From the NCBI RefSeq assembly GCF_900590755.1, contig NZ_UUOC01000053.1:434001-498000 (forward strand): a stretch of 64,000 nt of DNA, in the 5' to 3' direction. The position numbers and the translations under genes were made by a program. Below, one piece after another: positions 15,701-24,256 of this stretch. The notes beneath the pieces were generated by a model. That model ran no database searches, was not told the DNA's origin, and saw only the letters and a list, made by a program, of their open reading frames with translations. The number at the start of each line of letters is the position of its first letter. Position 1 is the stretch's first letter. Source of the stretch: Pseudomonas viridiflava (GTDB taxonomy: Bacteria; Pseudomonadota; Gammaproteobacteria; Pseudomonadales; Pseudomonadaceae).

Positions 15701-16002
15701 ACCTCCTTTCATGGGATGGAATATCGATTCAAAACACTTCACTGTTACAAAGCCCGTTAATGCTGACAGCCCTGAGTGCATACCTCACGGCCCGACTGGC
15801 TTCGGCGATGCATGCCCGATCCTGAGGCTGGGGAGATTCAATCCTAGGCGCGAGAGCGTTAAGTAAAAACGGGCGAGACCACAACGCAAGTTCAGCACCC
15901 CCGAAGAGCTCTTTATTTAAAAGGAGGTTTCCATAGGCCCGTAGATTATTACGCGCAAATAGCTCAGCAGTTGCCAACACTCTCAATTAGGGAGGCAAAA
16001 GA

Positions 16003-16800
16003 ATGACCGCTACCCACATCAATAAATGGTTCGACCTGCTGGAAGCGTCCTGCACACAACTTGCCATTACCTGCCTGGACATCATCATTGATCAATCCGG
16101 TAGCGACATGCCGTTGCTCCCCGGCGTACTCAGTGTTGAGCCTGCGATGCCATGGCATTCGCTATTCACCGGGCTGCCGGAAGAAGAGCACGACGATGTG
16201 GCTCCGCTGTTGGTGCGTATTGACCTTGCACGGCCTATGCAGCGGCAATGGCTGATCGGCCTGATGCGCGAACTGGGGGCGCGCGACCTGCTTCTGGTGC
16301 TGGCCTCTCTCTGGCCCTTCCCGCTTTTGGCCAGGCACCTGGGTCGTTGCGTGGAAGCCACTAACGGTGGCTATACCGCGTTGTTGCGTTACTACGATCC
16401 GCGTCTGTTTCCATTGCTGTTCAGTCACGTCCTGCAACCGGAGCAGCAACAGCCTTGGCTGCGACCTGCGGTGTTCTGGAGCTGGCTGGATCGCGATGGT
16501 GCGCCCATACGTCTGGTCGGTAGCGCCGATACGCCCATCATCGAGGAACACTTCACGCCCGTCGAACTGAGCGATAGCCAGGTGGATATTTTCAGTTGTG
16601 CCAGCGAAGCCATCGTACTCGTGCAAGACCTGCCCCCCGGACCAAGCACCGAACAGCGCTTCCAAACCTGCTTTGCCGCACTCCTGGAGGCCAGTGCCGC
16701 AGGTGTGTTGGTGGATACCGAACGCGAGGCGTTGGCCCTGGTGAAGTTACGCAACGCCGAGCTGGGCTGGACGCAGGCAGGTCAGCCATCTCATGACTAG
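16003..16800 (+). CDS. DUF4123 type VI effector adaptor (Tap/TEC-like)
   Basis: The 265-residue protein has the features of DUF4123 chaperones, which bind a cargo effector and load it on a VgrG spike: PLLVRIDL near residue 67, the conserved LLRYYDPRLFPLLF segment near residues 125-140, and a following W-S-W-L-D region. The start has GGGAGG ten bases upstream. It overlaps the next gene by eight bases and precedes a Tle1-type phospholipase, its probable cargo. No vgrG, hcp or PAAR gene is in the window, so its spike partner must lie elsewhere. Confidence 0.85.
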   Translation: MTATHINKWFDLLEASCTQLAITCLDIIIDQSGSDMPLLPGVLSVEPAMPWHSLFTGLPEEEHDDVAPLLVRIDLARPMQRQWLIGLMRELGARDLLLVLASLWPFPLLARHLGRCVEATNGGYTALLRYYDPRLFPLLFSHVLQPEQQQPWLRPAVFWSWLDRDGAPIRLVGSADTPIIEEHFTPVELSDSQVDIFSCASEAIVLVQDLPPGPSTEQRFQTCFAALLEASAAGVLVDTEREALALVKLRNAELGWTQAGQPSHD

Positions 16801-17311
16801 ACCCTCAACACTTACCGTGCAGGCAGTCATGTGCAGCCTGGCCGCCTGCCTGCTCGTGCCCTTCGCCAGCGCCAGCACCATCGACGCGATTAACCACACC
16901 CACTGGGCCATCAACCGCTTCAGTGTCGATGGCCGTTCGGCCATCGACATCATCGGCCCGTATCAGGGCGGTGGTGGCGGCTGTTGCTATATCGCCCTGG
17001 CGCGCTGGCAGCCGGGGATGACGGTGCGGGTGGATTGGGAGACGGGAGTCGCTTATGCCGACGAGAGTCCTGGATATCTCGATTGGCCCAAATATCTGGC
17101 CTGGGAGAAGAAAATCGACTCGCAGAAACGCCGTCACAGTAAGCAAGTCGCCGTCCCGGATTACACCGGCCAGAAAGTCTGCGGCATCACCGTGCATTTC
17201 CTGCCCTGCGACGAGTTGCAGGTCAGCACCTCTTGCCATGCCTATGGCAGCCCCGACTACCCGATCAAGACCGCTTTACAATTGCCGGAGCCACAATCAT
17301 GTCCGCAATAA
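16793..17311 (+). CDS. DUF3304 exported protein, candidate immunity protein (copy 1)
   Basis: The 172-residue product has a signal peptide ending near PFASA and a DUF3304 domain: NHTHWAINRFSVDGRS, then a glycine run before CCY (GGGGGCCY), KVCGITVHFLPCDE and a C-terminal QSCPQ, with six cysteines likely to form disulfides in the periplasm. Immunity proteins against Tle phospholipases act in the periplasm, and DUF3304 genes are found beside DUF2235 genes, so an immunity role is a reasonable inference, not shown here. It overlaps the adaptor gene by 8 bases and the phospholipase gene by 13. A second copy lies downstream. Confidence 0.82.
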   Translation: MTRPSTLTVQAVMCSLAACLLVPFASASTIDAINHTHWAINRFSVDGRSAIDIIGPYQGGGGGCCYIALARWQPGMTVRVDWETGVAYADESPGYLDWPKYLAWEKKIDSQKRRHSKQVAVPDYTGQKVCGITVHFLPCDELQVSTSCHAYGSPDYPIKTALQLPEPQSCPQ

Positions 17312-19647
17312 ACCTTTCCCCTCTCTGGTACCCACCACAATTCCCGCTGCAAGGTCGTTTGCCCCGGCGGCCCGAGCTGCTCCAGCAAAATATCAAGCGC
17401 CAGTCCCGCTGGGAGCGCGACCACCAAAATGACTTGTCCGTAGCGGCTGGGCGGCGGATCGCCATGCCGTGCTGCAAGACTTTGCACATCACCCTGTGCT
17501 TCGACGGCACTGGCAATAACCTCAATAACGACCTGTACGAGTCGGGCGATGCACCCCACCCGACCAATATCGCCCGGCTGTTCCGGGCCAGCATTGGCGC
17601 GGGTTACGCCGGTGGTACCAATCACAACCCCAAAGCTCAATGGCTGACCGATGCCGAAGGCACTGGCGATCACCAGTATTTCAAGTACTACATGCCGGGG
17701 GTGGGCACGCCGTTCCCCGAGGTGGGTGACCTGGACTACGGCAACTACGGCCTGGCCTTTGCCGGTTATGGGGAAGAGCGGATCAACTGGGGCCTGATGA
17801 TGATCATCGATGCCCTGCGCCGTGCGCTGAAAATGCCCCGGCAGGACAACGACAGCCTTCGCGCCGCTGTTCAGGCCATGGGCACCTCACATGTAATGGA
17901 CGCGGTCAGTGGTGGGGCCAATCGCAGGCGGCAGTTCTATACCCAGTTCAGCGCCCTGCTCAAGCCGTTGAAAGTTGCCATGCAACCCTCGTCCAGCCAT
18001 TGCCAGTTGCTGGGGGTCAAGCTGTATGTGTACGGTTTTTCCCGTGGTGCGGCGGCGGCCCGGGCTTTTGTCAGTTGGCTGAACGGCCTGTTGTCCGCCT
18101 CCGAAGCCAAGCCATCCCTGAAGATGGAGATCGGGAAGGAAAAGGTGGCGCTGCCCATCAGTGTCGAATACCTGGGGCTGTTAGACACAGTGGCCTCGGT
18201 GGGCCTCGCCAACATGCTGCCTGCCACCGAAGGCCATATGAGCTGGGCCGATGGCAACCAGCAGTTGCCTGACAGCGAGCTGGTCAAACGCTGCCTGCAT
18301 ATCGTCGCCAGCCACGAGCAACGTTTGTGCTTCCCGCTGGACTCGATTCGCCGGGAGACCGGTGAATACCCGGCCAATAGTATTGAGGTGCTGCATCCCG
18401 GGGTGCATTCCGATCAGGGGGGAGGTTATCCGCCGGGGGAACAGGGGAAGGCGAATGGTGAAAACGATGCCCTACTGCTGTCACAGATTGCCCTAAATGA
18501 TGTGTATGCGGATGCCTTTGCCAATGGCGCTCCTTTGAAAGTGCCCAAGGTTTTTTTGCCTATATCAAGGCGCCATGAGTTGTGGCGAGCCATGGAAGCT
18601 GAAGTTGAGAGAGAGTTTTCTACTTCCCCTACTTTGGTCAACCGCTTCAACGCCTGGCGCCAAGTCACCCTCGGCCTCGACACTGTCGAGCAACCACTGC
18701 CCGACGAACAACCCGAGCACTACGAGCCACTCCAGGCCAGCGAAACTCTGGAACAAGCGCTGCAAACCCAGATGGCCTGGATCACCGCCTGGCGCATCGA
18801 CCGCTATGCCTTTGCCAGCCTCAAACACGCGCCATTCTATCTGCAAGCCAGCGACACCCAGGCCGACCCCGCCAACCGTGCCACTGCCAAGGCCGAGCGC
18901 GACCAGCGGCATGCCGACATTGTAAAAAGCCGTCACCAACAAGAGGCTGAGGAGCGTTATGGCCGCGCACCGAAACGGCCTTTGCCGCCCGGCTACAAAG
19001 ACTTCGACCCGGACATGGCGCAAACCCAACTGCGCGAAGCGGCTGAAGAGTTCGGCGAGGATTACCGCAAAGGCATTCACCTGGACACAGTGGCCCTTCT
19101 GGCGAGCAAGATAACGCCCGTGGCAGGTCTGGTTGAGCAGGTCATCGCGGATGTCGGTGCCGAGCGTGAACGGATGAAGGCCCAAGGCGATGCGCTGGTG
19201 GGCCGCTTGTTTCCCCCGCTAGAGCGCAGCCGTGCGGATGAACGCTGGCGCACCTGGCTTGACGATCTTCGTGAGGCTGAGGCCAATAAGGCCGAGCGGC
19301 TGTTGTGCGAGCTGTTCGACGATCAGGTCCACGATTCCCGTGCCTGGTTTCTGTATGCCTTCCTGATGAACCTACCGGGCATCAGCAAACGCGAGCCCTT
19401 TGGCAGCTACCTGCGGGATCGCATGGTGTTCTTCGGCAATACCCATTCCAGAAAGCTGGCGCTGTATGGCGATAACCATCAACCGATCCCGGCCGGAGAT
19501 CCACGCCTGGCAGGCCTGGAACAGAACATGCCGCCGCAGCCTGAGGCAATGAGCGCCGAGCGTCTAGCCGAAGTGCACAAGGCCATCGATGCCCAATGGG
19601 ATGCGTATTACGCCAAGGCCGGGGAGGTGAATGATGCACCGGTCTGA
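17299..19647 (+). CDS. tle1: Tle1-family (DUF2235) type VI phospholipase effector
   Basis: The 782-residue protein opens without a signal peptide and has the DUF2235 alpha/beta-hydrolase domain: ITLCFDGTGNN at residues 64-74, the nucleophile elbow YGFSRG with Ser248, a candidate acid Asp296 in LGLLDTVAS, and HPGVHSDQGGGY with His370 and Asp372. The C-terminal half is a helical region likely to interact with membranes. Tle1 enzymes are delivered by type VI secretion and hydrolyse phospholipids of rival cells. I chose ATG 17299, inside the end of the DUF3304 gene, because GGAG precedes it and the opening MSAINLSPLWYP looks natural. A stretch near 18420-18640 is noticeably AT-richer than the rest. 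Confidence 0.87.
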   Translation: MSAINLSPLWYPPQFPLQGRLPRRPELLQQNIKRQSRWERDHQNDLSVAAGRRIAMPCCKTLHITLCFDGTGNNLNNDLYESGDAPHPTNIARLFRASIGAGYAGGTNHNPKAQWLTDAEGTGDHQYFKYYMPGVGTPFPEVGDLDYGNYGLAFAGYGEERINWGLMMIIDALRRALKMPRQDNDSLRAAVQAMGTSHVMDAVSGGANRRRQFYTQFSALLKPLKVAMQPSSSHCQLLGVKLYVYGFSRGAAAARAFVSWLNGLLSASEAKPSLKMEIGKEKVALPISVEYLGLLDTVASVGLANMLPATEGHMSWADGNQQLPDSELVKRCLHIVASHEQRLCFPLDSIRRETGEYPANSIEVLHPGVHSDQGGGYPPGEQGKANGENDALLLSQIALNDVYADAFANGAPLKVPKVFLPISRRHELWRAMEAEVEREFSTSPTLVNRFNAWRQVTLGLDTVEQPLPDEQPEHYEPLQASETLEQALQTQMAWITAWRIDRYAFASLKHAPFYLQASDTQADPANRATAKAERDQRHADIVKSRHQQEAEERYGRAPKRPLPPGYKDFDPDMAQTQLREAAEEFGEDYRKGIHLDTVALLASKITPVAGLVEQVIADVGAERERMKAQGDALVGRLFPPLERSRADERWRTWLDDLREAEANKAERLLCELFDDQVHDSRAWFLYAFLMNLPGISKREPFGSYLRDRMVFFGNTHSRKLALYGDNHQPIPAGDPRLAGLEQNMPPQPEAMSAERLAEVHKAIDAQWDAYYAKAGEVNDAPV

Positions 19648-20248
19648 AGCGGTTTTGCGGCGTAACGCCCCAGCGGTTAATTCAAGGCTCAAGCCAGCCC
19701 GGACGTGCACGCTGCTCAGCGCCCTTTGCGCCATGGCCGCCATGGCCGCCATGGCCGCCAGCGTGTTCATGCCTAGCGCTGGCGCCAGCACCATCGATGC
19801 CATCAACCACACCCACTTGACCATCAACCGTTTCAGTGTCGATGGCCGTTCGGCGATTGAAACCATCGGCGCTTATCAGGGCGGCGGCGGTGGCTGTTGC
19901 TACATCGCCCCCGCCAGCTGGCAACCGGGGCTGACGGTGCAGATCGATTGGGAAACGGGAGTCAGTGGTATGAGCGAGCTTGCTGGTGAGTTTCCTGGCT
20001 CTGCTGATTGGCCGAAACTCCTAGCTTGGGAAAAAAAGATAAAAGCGCAAAAACGCCGACACAGCAAAGAGGTCCCGGTCCCGGACTACACCGGCGAGAA
20101 AGTCTGCGGCATCACCGTGCATTTCCTGCCCTGCGATGAGCTACAGGTCAGCACCTCGTGCTATGCCTATGGCAGCCCCGAATACCCGATCAAAACCCCG
20201 TTGCATTTGCCGGAGCCGCAGTCATGCCCGCAGTACGGGCGTCAGTGA
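19631..20248 (+). CDS. DUF3304 exported protein, candidate immunity protein (copy 2)
   Basis: This 205-residue paralogue of the protein at 16793 shares nearly all of its mature sequence (STIDAINHTH, FSVDGRSAI, GGGGGCCYIA, VCGITVHFLPCDELQVSTSC) but differs in a central block (ETGVSGMSELAGEFPGSADWP against ETGVAYADESPGYLDWP) and has an N-terminus about 30 residues longer. The signal peptide contains (Met-Ala-Ala)x3 encoded by three exact ATGGCCGCC repeats. GGGGAGG precedes the start, and the gene overlaps the phospholipase stop by 17 bases. It probably gives immunity with altered specificity or dosage. Confidence 0.82.
   Translation: MMHRSEAVLRRNAPAVNSRLKPARTCTLLSALCAMAAMAAMAASVFMPSAGASTIDAINHTHLTINRFSVDGRSAIETIGAYQGGGGGCCYIAPASWQPGLTVQIDWETGVSGMSELAGEFPGSADWPKLLAWEKKIKAQKRRHSKEVPVPDYTGEKVCGITVHFLPCDELQVSTSCYAYGSPEYPIKTPLHLPEPQSCPQYGRQ
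19733..19759 (+). repeat. Three tandem ATGGCCGCC repeats in a signal-peptide coding region
   Basis: Three perfect 9-base units code for (Met-Ala-Ala)3 in the hydrophobic core of the signal peptide. Gain or loss of a unit would keep frame and only change the length of the core. Confidence 0.9.
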
Positions 20249-20296
20249 CGATGCTTTTTGGCTGCATTGACGCGATGACACAGCAACCGAAGATCT

Positions 20297-20330
20297 TGTA
20301 GGAGCGCACGAGCACCGCGAGGCCGCGAAG
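20297..20330. repeat. Single REP sequence after the island
   Basis: TGTAGGAGCGCACGAGCACC resembles the left half of the TGTAGGAGC family, but no clean right half follows. It marks the right edge of the type VI island. Confidence 0.55.
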
Positions 20331-20440
20331 GCGGTGCATCAGGCAACCCGCTATCGCTGCCTCGCACTGTTCGTGAACCCAATCCGGATCATTCCGCAAA
20401 ACGGCGAATTCGTAACAACACATTGCGACAAGTCAAGGCA

Positions 20441-20459
20441 AACGATAATCCCTCTTATT
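20441..20459 (+). promoter_or_regulatory. Candidate Fur box upstream of the di-heme cytochrome operon
   Basis: AACGATAATCCCTCTTATT matches 14 of 19 positions of the Fur consensus and lies 60 bases before the start of the next gene, the same distance as the site before icmP. Confidence 0.6.
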
Positions 20460-20519
20460 CGAGAGGGGCAGGACTGGTAAGCTTGCACGCCCCGATTTTG
20501 GGCTTGTTGCAGGTTGGTT

Positions 20520-21947
20520 ATGGTTACGCGGCTGCGTCCGGTGCTTTTGTTGCTCAGCGCTCTGGTTTTGAGTGCGTGCGATGACGCCCCGCGTTTCACC
20601 CAGGCCGAGCCGGGTGAGGCGCTGGCTGGGGGGAATGCGACGGTTAACAAGCGTGATCGCAATGCGTTTTCCCTGCCTTCGGCCAATCTGTCGCCGGTGC
20701 GGCGGCTGGACTTCAGTGTCGGCAACAGTTTCTTTCGCAGCCCCTGGGTGATTGCACCGGCCACCACCACTGCTCGCGACGGGCTGGGGCCGCTGTTCAA
20801 TACCAATGCGTGTCAGAACTGCCACATCAAGGACGGCCGGGGCCATCCGCCTGAGCCGGATGCCATCAATGCCGTGTCGACATTGGTGCGCCTGTCGATA
20901 CCCGATGATCCTGGCCACGCCGAGCTGGTCAAAAAGAATGGTGTTTTGCCCGAGCCGACTTATGGCGGGCAATTGCAGGACATGTCGGTGCCTGGTGTCG
21001 CCCCTGAAGGCAAGGTGCGTATTGAATATGAGCCGATGCCGGTGCGCTTCCGCGATGGGTTTCAGGTCGAGCTACGCAAACCGACGCTGAGCATCACGCA
21101 GCTGGGCTACGGCCCAATGCATCCAGAGACCCGCGCGTCGGTGCGGGTTGCGCCGCCGATGATTGGTCTCGGTCTGCTGGAGGCCATACCGGACGCCGCC
21201 ATTCTGGCCAACGCCGACCCGGACGACAGAGATGGCGACGGCATTTCCGGACGCCCCAACTATGTCTGGGATGATGCTCAGCAAAAAGTCGTGATGGGCC
21301 GATTTGGCTGGAAGGCCGGGCAACCCAATCTGAATCAACAAAATGTTCACGCCTTCTCTGGTGATATGGGCCTGACAACCAGCCTGAAGATGCAAGACGA
21401 CTGCACCCCAGCGCAAACCGATTGCCTTGCGGCACCTAACGGCAACGGCCCCGATGGCGAGCCCGAGGTCAGCGATAACATTCTGCGTCTGGTGCTGTTT
21501 TACAGCCGCAATCTGGCGGTACCGGCAAGACGCGATGTGGAAAATCCGCAAGTGCTGGCTGGCAAAAATCTGTTCTACAAGGCAGGCTGCCAGCAATGCC
21601 ATACGCCGCAGTTCAAGACCGGCCACGACGCCGCCGAACCGGAGCTGGCCGATCAGGTGATTCGCCCCTACAGCGATCTGCTGTTGCACGACATGGGCGA
21701 AGAACTGGCCGACAACCGCACCGAGTTTCAGGCGACAGGCCGGGAGTGGCGAACCCCACCTCTGTGGGGGATCGGGCTGACGCAAACGGTCAGCGGTCAC
21801 ACTCAGTTTTTACACGACGGGCGCGCCCGCAATCTGCTCGAAGCAGTGCTCTGGCACGGCGGCGAAGCCCAGGCGGCGCAGCGTCAGGTTCTGGCTTTTG
21901 ATGCCGAGCAGCGCGCGGCACTGCTGGCGTTTCTGAATTCGTTATGA
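20520..21947 (+). CDS. Di-heme c-type cytochrome lipoprotein (DUF1111, thiol-oxidoreductase-like)
   Basis: The 475-residue product has a lipoprotein signal (LVLSAC near residue 18) and two haem c motifs, CQNCH near residue 98 and CQQCH near residue 360, within a DUF1111 domain (DPDDRDGDGISGRPN, LHDMGEELADNRTEF, FLHDGRARNLLEAVLWHGGEA). It starts at ATG 20520. Together with two imelysins and a DUF1513 protein it forms a cluster found in many proteobacteria and thought to serve iron acquisition, probably by redox handling of iron in the periplasm. The gene is first in a run of three with short gaps. Confidence 0.88.
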   Translation: MVTRLRPVLLLLSALVLSACDDAPRFTQAEPGEALAGGNATVNKRDRNAFSLPSANLSPVRRLDFSVGNSFFRSPWVIAPATTTARDGLGPLFNTNACQNCHIKDGRGHPPEPDAINAVSTLVRLSIPDDPGHAELVKKNGVLPEPTYGGQLQDMSVPGVAPEGKVRIEYEPMPVRFRDGFQVELRKPTLSITQLGYGPMHPETRASVRVAPPMIGLGLLEAIPDAAILANADPDDRDGDGISGRPNYVWDDAQQKVVMGRFGWKAGQPNLNQQNVHAFSGDMGLTTSLKMQDDCTPAQTDCLAAPNGNGPDGEPEVSDNILRLVLFYSRNLAVPARRDVENPQVLAGKNLFYKAGCQQCHTPQFKTGHDAAEPELADQVIRPYSDLLLHDMGEELADNRTEFQATGREWRTPPLWGIGLTQTVSGHTQFLHDGRARNLLEAVLWHGGEAQAAQRQVLAFDAEQRAALLAFLNSL

Positions 21948-21979
21948 CGTCTTTCATTTAAAACTATAAGGAGCCGGAC

Positions 21980-23044
21980 ATGTTCCGCCCCAAGTTGCTT
22001 TTCACCAGCCTTGCCGCCCTCGCTCTGGGTGCCTGTGCGCCAGCGGATCCGCAGGCTGTCACGTCTGCGTCGATCGCCAAGCAAGTCATCCTGCCCACTT
22101 ACAGCCGTTGGGTGGACGCTGACCGCCAACTGGCAGCCAGCGCTCTGGCGTTCTGCGAAGGCAAGACTGATCAGGCCAGCGCCCGCGCCGACTTCCTGCA
22201 CGCGCAAAAGACCTGGGCTGAACTGCAACCCCTATTGATAGGTCCTTTGGCCGAGGGCAATCGCGCCTGGCAGATCCAGTTCTGGCCAGACAAGAAGAAC
22301 CTCGTCGGCCGTCAGGTCGAGCAACTGGTCACCGCGCAACCGCAGATCAGCGTCGACGCCCTGTCCAAATCCAGCGTTGTGGTTCAAGGCTTGTCGGCCT
22401 ATGAATACATCCTGTTCGATGCCGCTATCGATATGGCCAATGCCGAGCAAAAGGCCCGTTATTGCCCGTTGCTCAAAGCCATCGGCGAACGCCAGAAAGC
22501 CCTCGCCGAGGAAATTCTCAGCAGTTGGAACAGCACTGACGGCATGCTGGCGCAGTTGAGCAAATTCCCCAACAAACGCTATGCCGATTCCCACGAAGCC
22601 ATCGCCGAGCTGCTGCGCGTGCAAGTCACCGCACTGGACAGCCTGAAGAAAAAACTGGGCACCCCGCTGGGTCGCCAGACCAAAGGCGCACCGCAACCCT
22701 TCCAGGCTGACGCATGGCGCAGCAAGTCTTCGCTGAGCAGCCTTGAAGCCAGCCTTGCCAGCGCTGAAACCGTCTGGTCAGGCGTGGACAATCATGGCCT
22801 GCGTGGCCTGTTGCCCGCCGAGCAGAAACCGCTGGCCGAGAAGATCGACGCTGCTTACGCTGCAAGCCGCAAATTGCTGTCGGCGCTGAAACCACCGCTG
22901 GCCGATCTGTTGGCCAGCGAAGAAGGCCGCCAGCAACTCAACGCCTTCTACGACAGCCTGAACGTGGTGCATCGTCTTCACGAAGGCGAGTTGGCCAAGG
23001 CGTTGGGCATTCAGTTGGGCTTTAACGCCAACGACGGCGACTGA
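21980..23044 (+). CDS. Imelysin-family lipoprotein (second copy)
   Basis: The 354-residue lipoprotein (signal ending ALALGAC at residue 19) is an imelysin protein with the conserved segment GLSAYEYILFD, where GxHxxE of IcmP is replaced by a YEY-type motif. AAGGAG precedes the start. It lies 32 bases after the di-heme cytochrome gene and 13 before the DUF1513 gene, so the three are one operon. A role in iron uptake is inferred from context. It differs enough from IcmP to be a separate family branch rather than a recent duplicate. Confidence 0.87.
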   Translation: MFRPKLLFTSLAALALGACAPADPQAVTSASIAKQVILPTYSRWVDADRQLAASALAFCEGKTDQASARADFLHAQKTWAELQPLLIGPLAEGNRAWQIQFWPDKKNLVGRQVEQLVTAQPQISVDALSKSSVVVQGLSAYEYILFDAAIDMANAEQKARYCPLLKAIGERQKALAEEILSSWNSTDGMLAQLSKFPNKRYADSHEAIAELLRVQVTALDSLKKKLGTPLGRQTKGAPQPFQADAWRSKSSLSSLEASLASAETVWSGVDNHGLRGLLPAEQKPLAEKIDAAYAASRKLLSALKPPLADLLASEEGRQQLNAFYDSLNVVHRLHEGELAKALGIQLGFNANDGD

Positions 23045-23057
23045 TCAGAGGTAACCC

Positions 23058-24158
23058 ATGATGTTGAGACGCCAGGCCCTGGCCATCGGAAGTCTGCTGC
23101 TCAGCGCTTGTACGCTAGGTGGCTGGTCCCTATTCCGACAGAAAGGCAAAAGCCCCCTGCTGCTCTCGGCCCGTGACGACGGCGACGGGCTGCATTACGC
23201 CGTGGGTTATCGCCTCGATGGCCAGCAAGTCTTTGCGACGCAGGTCGGCCAACGCTGCCACGACATCATCAATCACCCGACGCTGAATCTGGCGCTGTTC
23301 GTCGCCCGCCGTCCAGGCACCGAAAGCTACCTGATCGACCTGAGCGACGGCCGTCTGTTGCAGACGATTACCTCGCAGCCCAATCGGCATTTCTATGGGC
23401 ATGCGGTGGTACACAGCAGTGGTGAATGGCTGTACGCAACCGAGAATGACACGACTGAACCTGGCCGTGGCCTGCTGGGTGTTTATCGATTCGTAGATGG
23501 CCGGCTGGTGCATTCCGGTGAAATTCCGACTCATGGCATTGGCCCTCATCAGGTGTCGTGGATGCCTGATGGAGAAACGCTGGTGGTGGCCAACGGCGGT
23601 ATCCGCACCGAGGCCGAAAGCCGCGTTGAAATGAACCTCAATGCCATGGAGCCAAGCCTGGTGCTGATGAAGCGTGACGGTACGCTGCTGAGCAAGGAAA
23701 CCCTCGGGCAATCGATGAACAGCGTGCGCCACCTGGGCATCGGCAGTGACGGCACCATCGTCGCCGGTCAACAGTTCATGGGGGCTTCTCATGAGTCAGC
23801 CGAGCTGCTGGCGATCAAGCGCCCAGGCCAGCCGTTTCAGGCATTCCCGGTGGATGAGCAGCAACTGGCGAGCATGGCTCACTACACCGCAAGCGTGGCG
23901 GTGCACAGCGAACTGCGTCTGGTGGCGCTCACCGCGCCCAGAGGCAACCGCTTTTTCATCTGGGACCTGGACAGCGGTGCCGTGCGCCTGGACGCACCTT
24001 TGCCTGATTGCGCGGGGGTGGGCGCGGTCGCCGACGGTTTCGTGGTCACGTCTGGCCAAGGCCGCTGCCGCTTTTACGATTGCCGCAAACCGGAGCTGGT
24101 CGCCAAACCGCTGGATCTGCCAGCAGGGCTTTGGGATAACCATCTGCATTTAGTTTGA
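23058..24158 (+). CDS. DUF1513 periplasmic beta-propeller protein
   Basis: The 366-residue protein is of the DUF1513 family, predicted to form a beta-propeller. It has an exported N-terminus with RRQALAIGSLLLSAC, in which a twin arginine and a lipobox-like SAC are both visible. Family features include YGHAVVHSSGEWLYATEND, GIGPHQVSWMPDG and the C-terminal WDNHLHLV. It closes the imelysin operon, as usual for this family. Its molecular task is unknown, although histidines on one face may bind a metal. Confidence 0.86.
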   Translation: MMLRRQALAIGSLLLSACTLGGWSLFRQKGKSPLLLSARDDGDGLHYAVGYRLDGQQVFATQVGQRCHDIINHPTLNLALFVARRPGTESYLIDLSDGRLLQTITSQPNRHFYGHAVVHSSGEWLYATENDTTEPGRGLLGVYRFVDGRLVHSGEIPTHGIGPHQVSWMPDGETLVVANGGIRTEAESRVEMNLNAMEPSLVLMKRDGTLLSKETLGQSMNSVRHLGIGSDGTIVAGQQFMGASHESAELLAIKRPGQPFQAFPVDEQQLASMAHYTASVAVHSELRLVALTAPRGNRFFIWDLDSGAVRLDAPLPDCAGVGAVADGFVVTSGQGRCRFYDCRKPELVAKPLDLPAGLWDNHLHLV

Positions 24159-24173
24159 TGCCAGAAATACCCC

Positions 24174-24256
24174 TGTAGGAGCTGCCGCAGGCTGCGAACA
24201 TCGGTGTATCAGACAAATCGCATTCGTCGCAGTCGTAACCTCCGACAACTCCTACA
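24174..24256. repeat. REPIN (TGTAGGAGCTGCCG family)
   Basis: Inverted doublet beginning TGTAGGAGCTGCCGCAGGCT, right after the DUF1513 gene and before the mexV promoter region. Confidence 0.88.

Larger units (their letters stand above)
15022..16002. other. Left border of the type VI island: REPIN cluster and non-coding leader
   Basis: This 981-base gap begins with the icmP terminator, then three REPINs at near-regular spacing (15160, 15275, 15389), then about 520 bases of less GC-rich DNA with a 13-bp perfect hairpin (15666-15700), a near-repeat TCGATTCAAA(A)CACTT (15582 and 15724), and an unused strong Shine-Dalgarno sequence (15919-15927). Short open frames here are low-complexity or REP-derived and I do not accept them as genes. 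Confidence 0.65.

Noticed and set aside
15315..15825. Two overlapping open frames on the plus strand in the island leader
   Set aside because: They run through REP sequences, have no ribosome-binding site and no protein-like composition.
15729..15986. Minus-strand frame of 85 codons upstream of the DUF4123 gene
   Set aside because: No good ribosome site and no recognisable domain. It might be a relic, so I mention the region only as a leader.
20190..20423. Minus-strand frame between the island and the di-heme cytochrome gene
   Set aside because: It crosses a REP sequence and the end of the DUF3304 gene and shows no domain or ribosome site.
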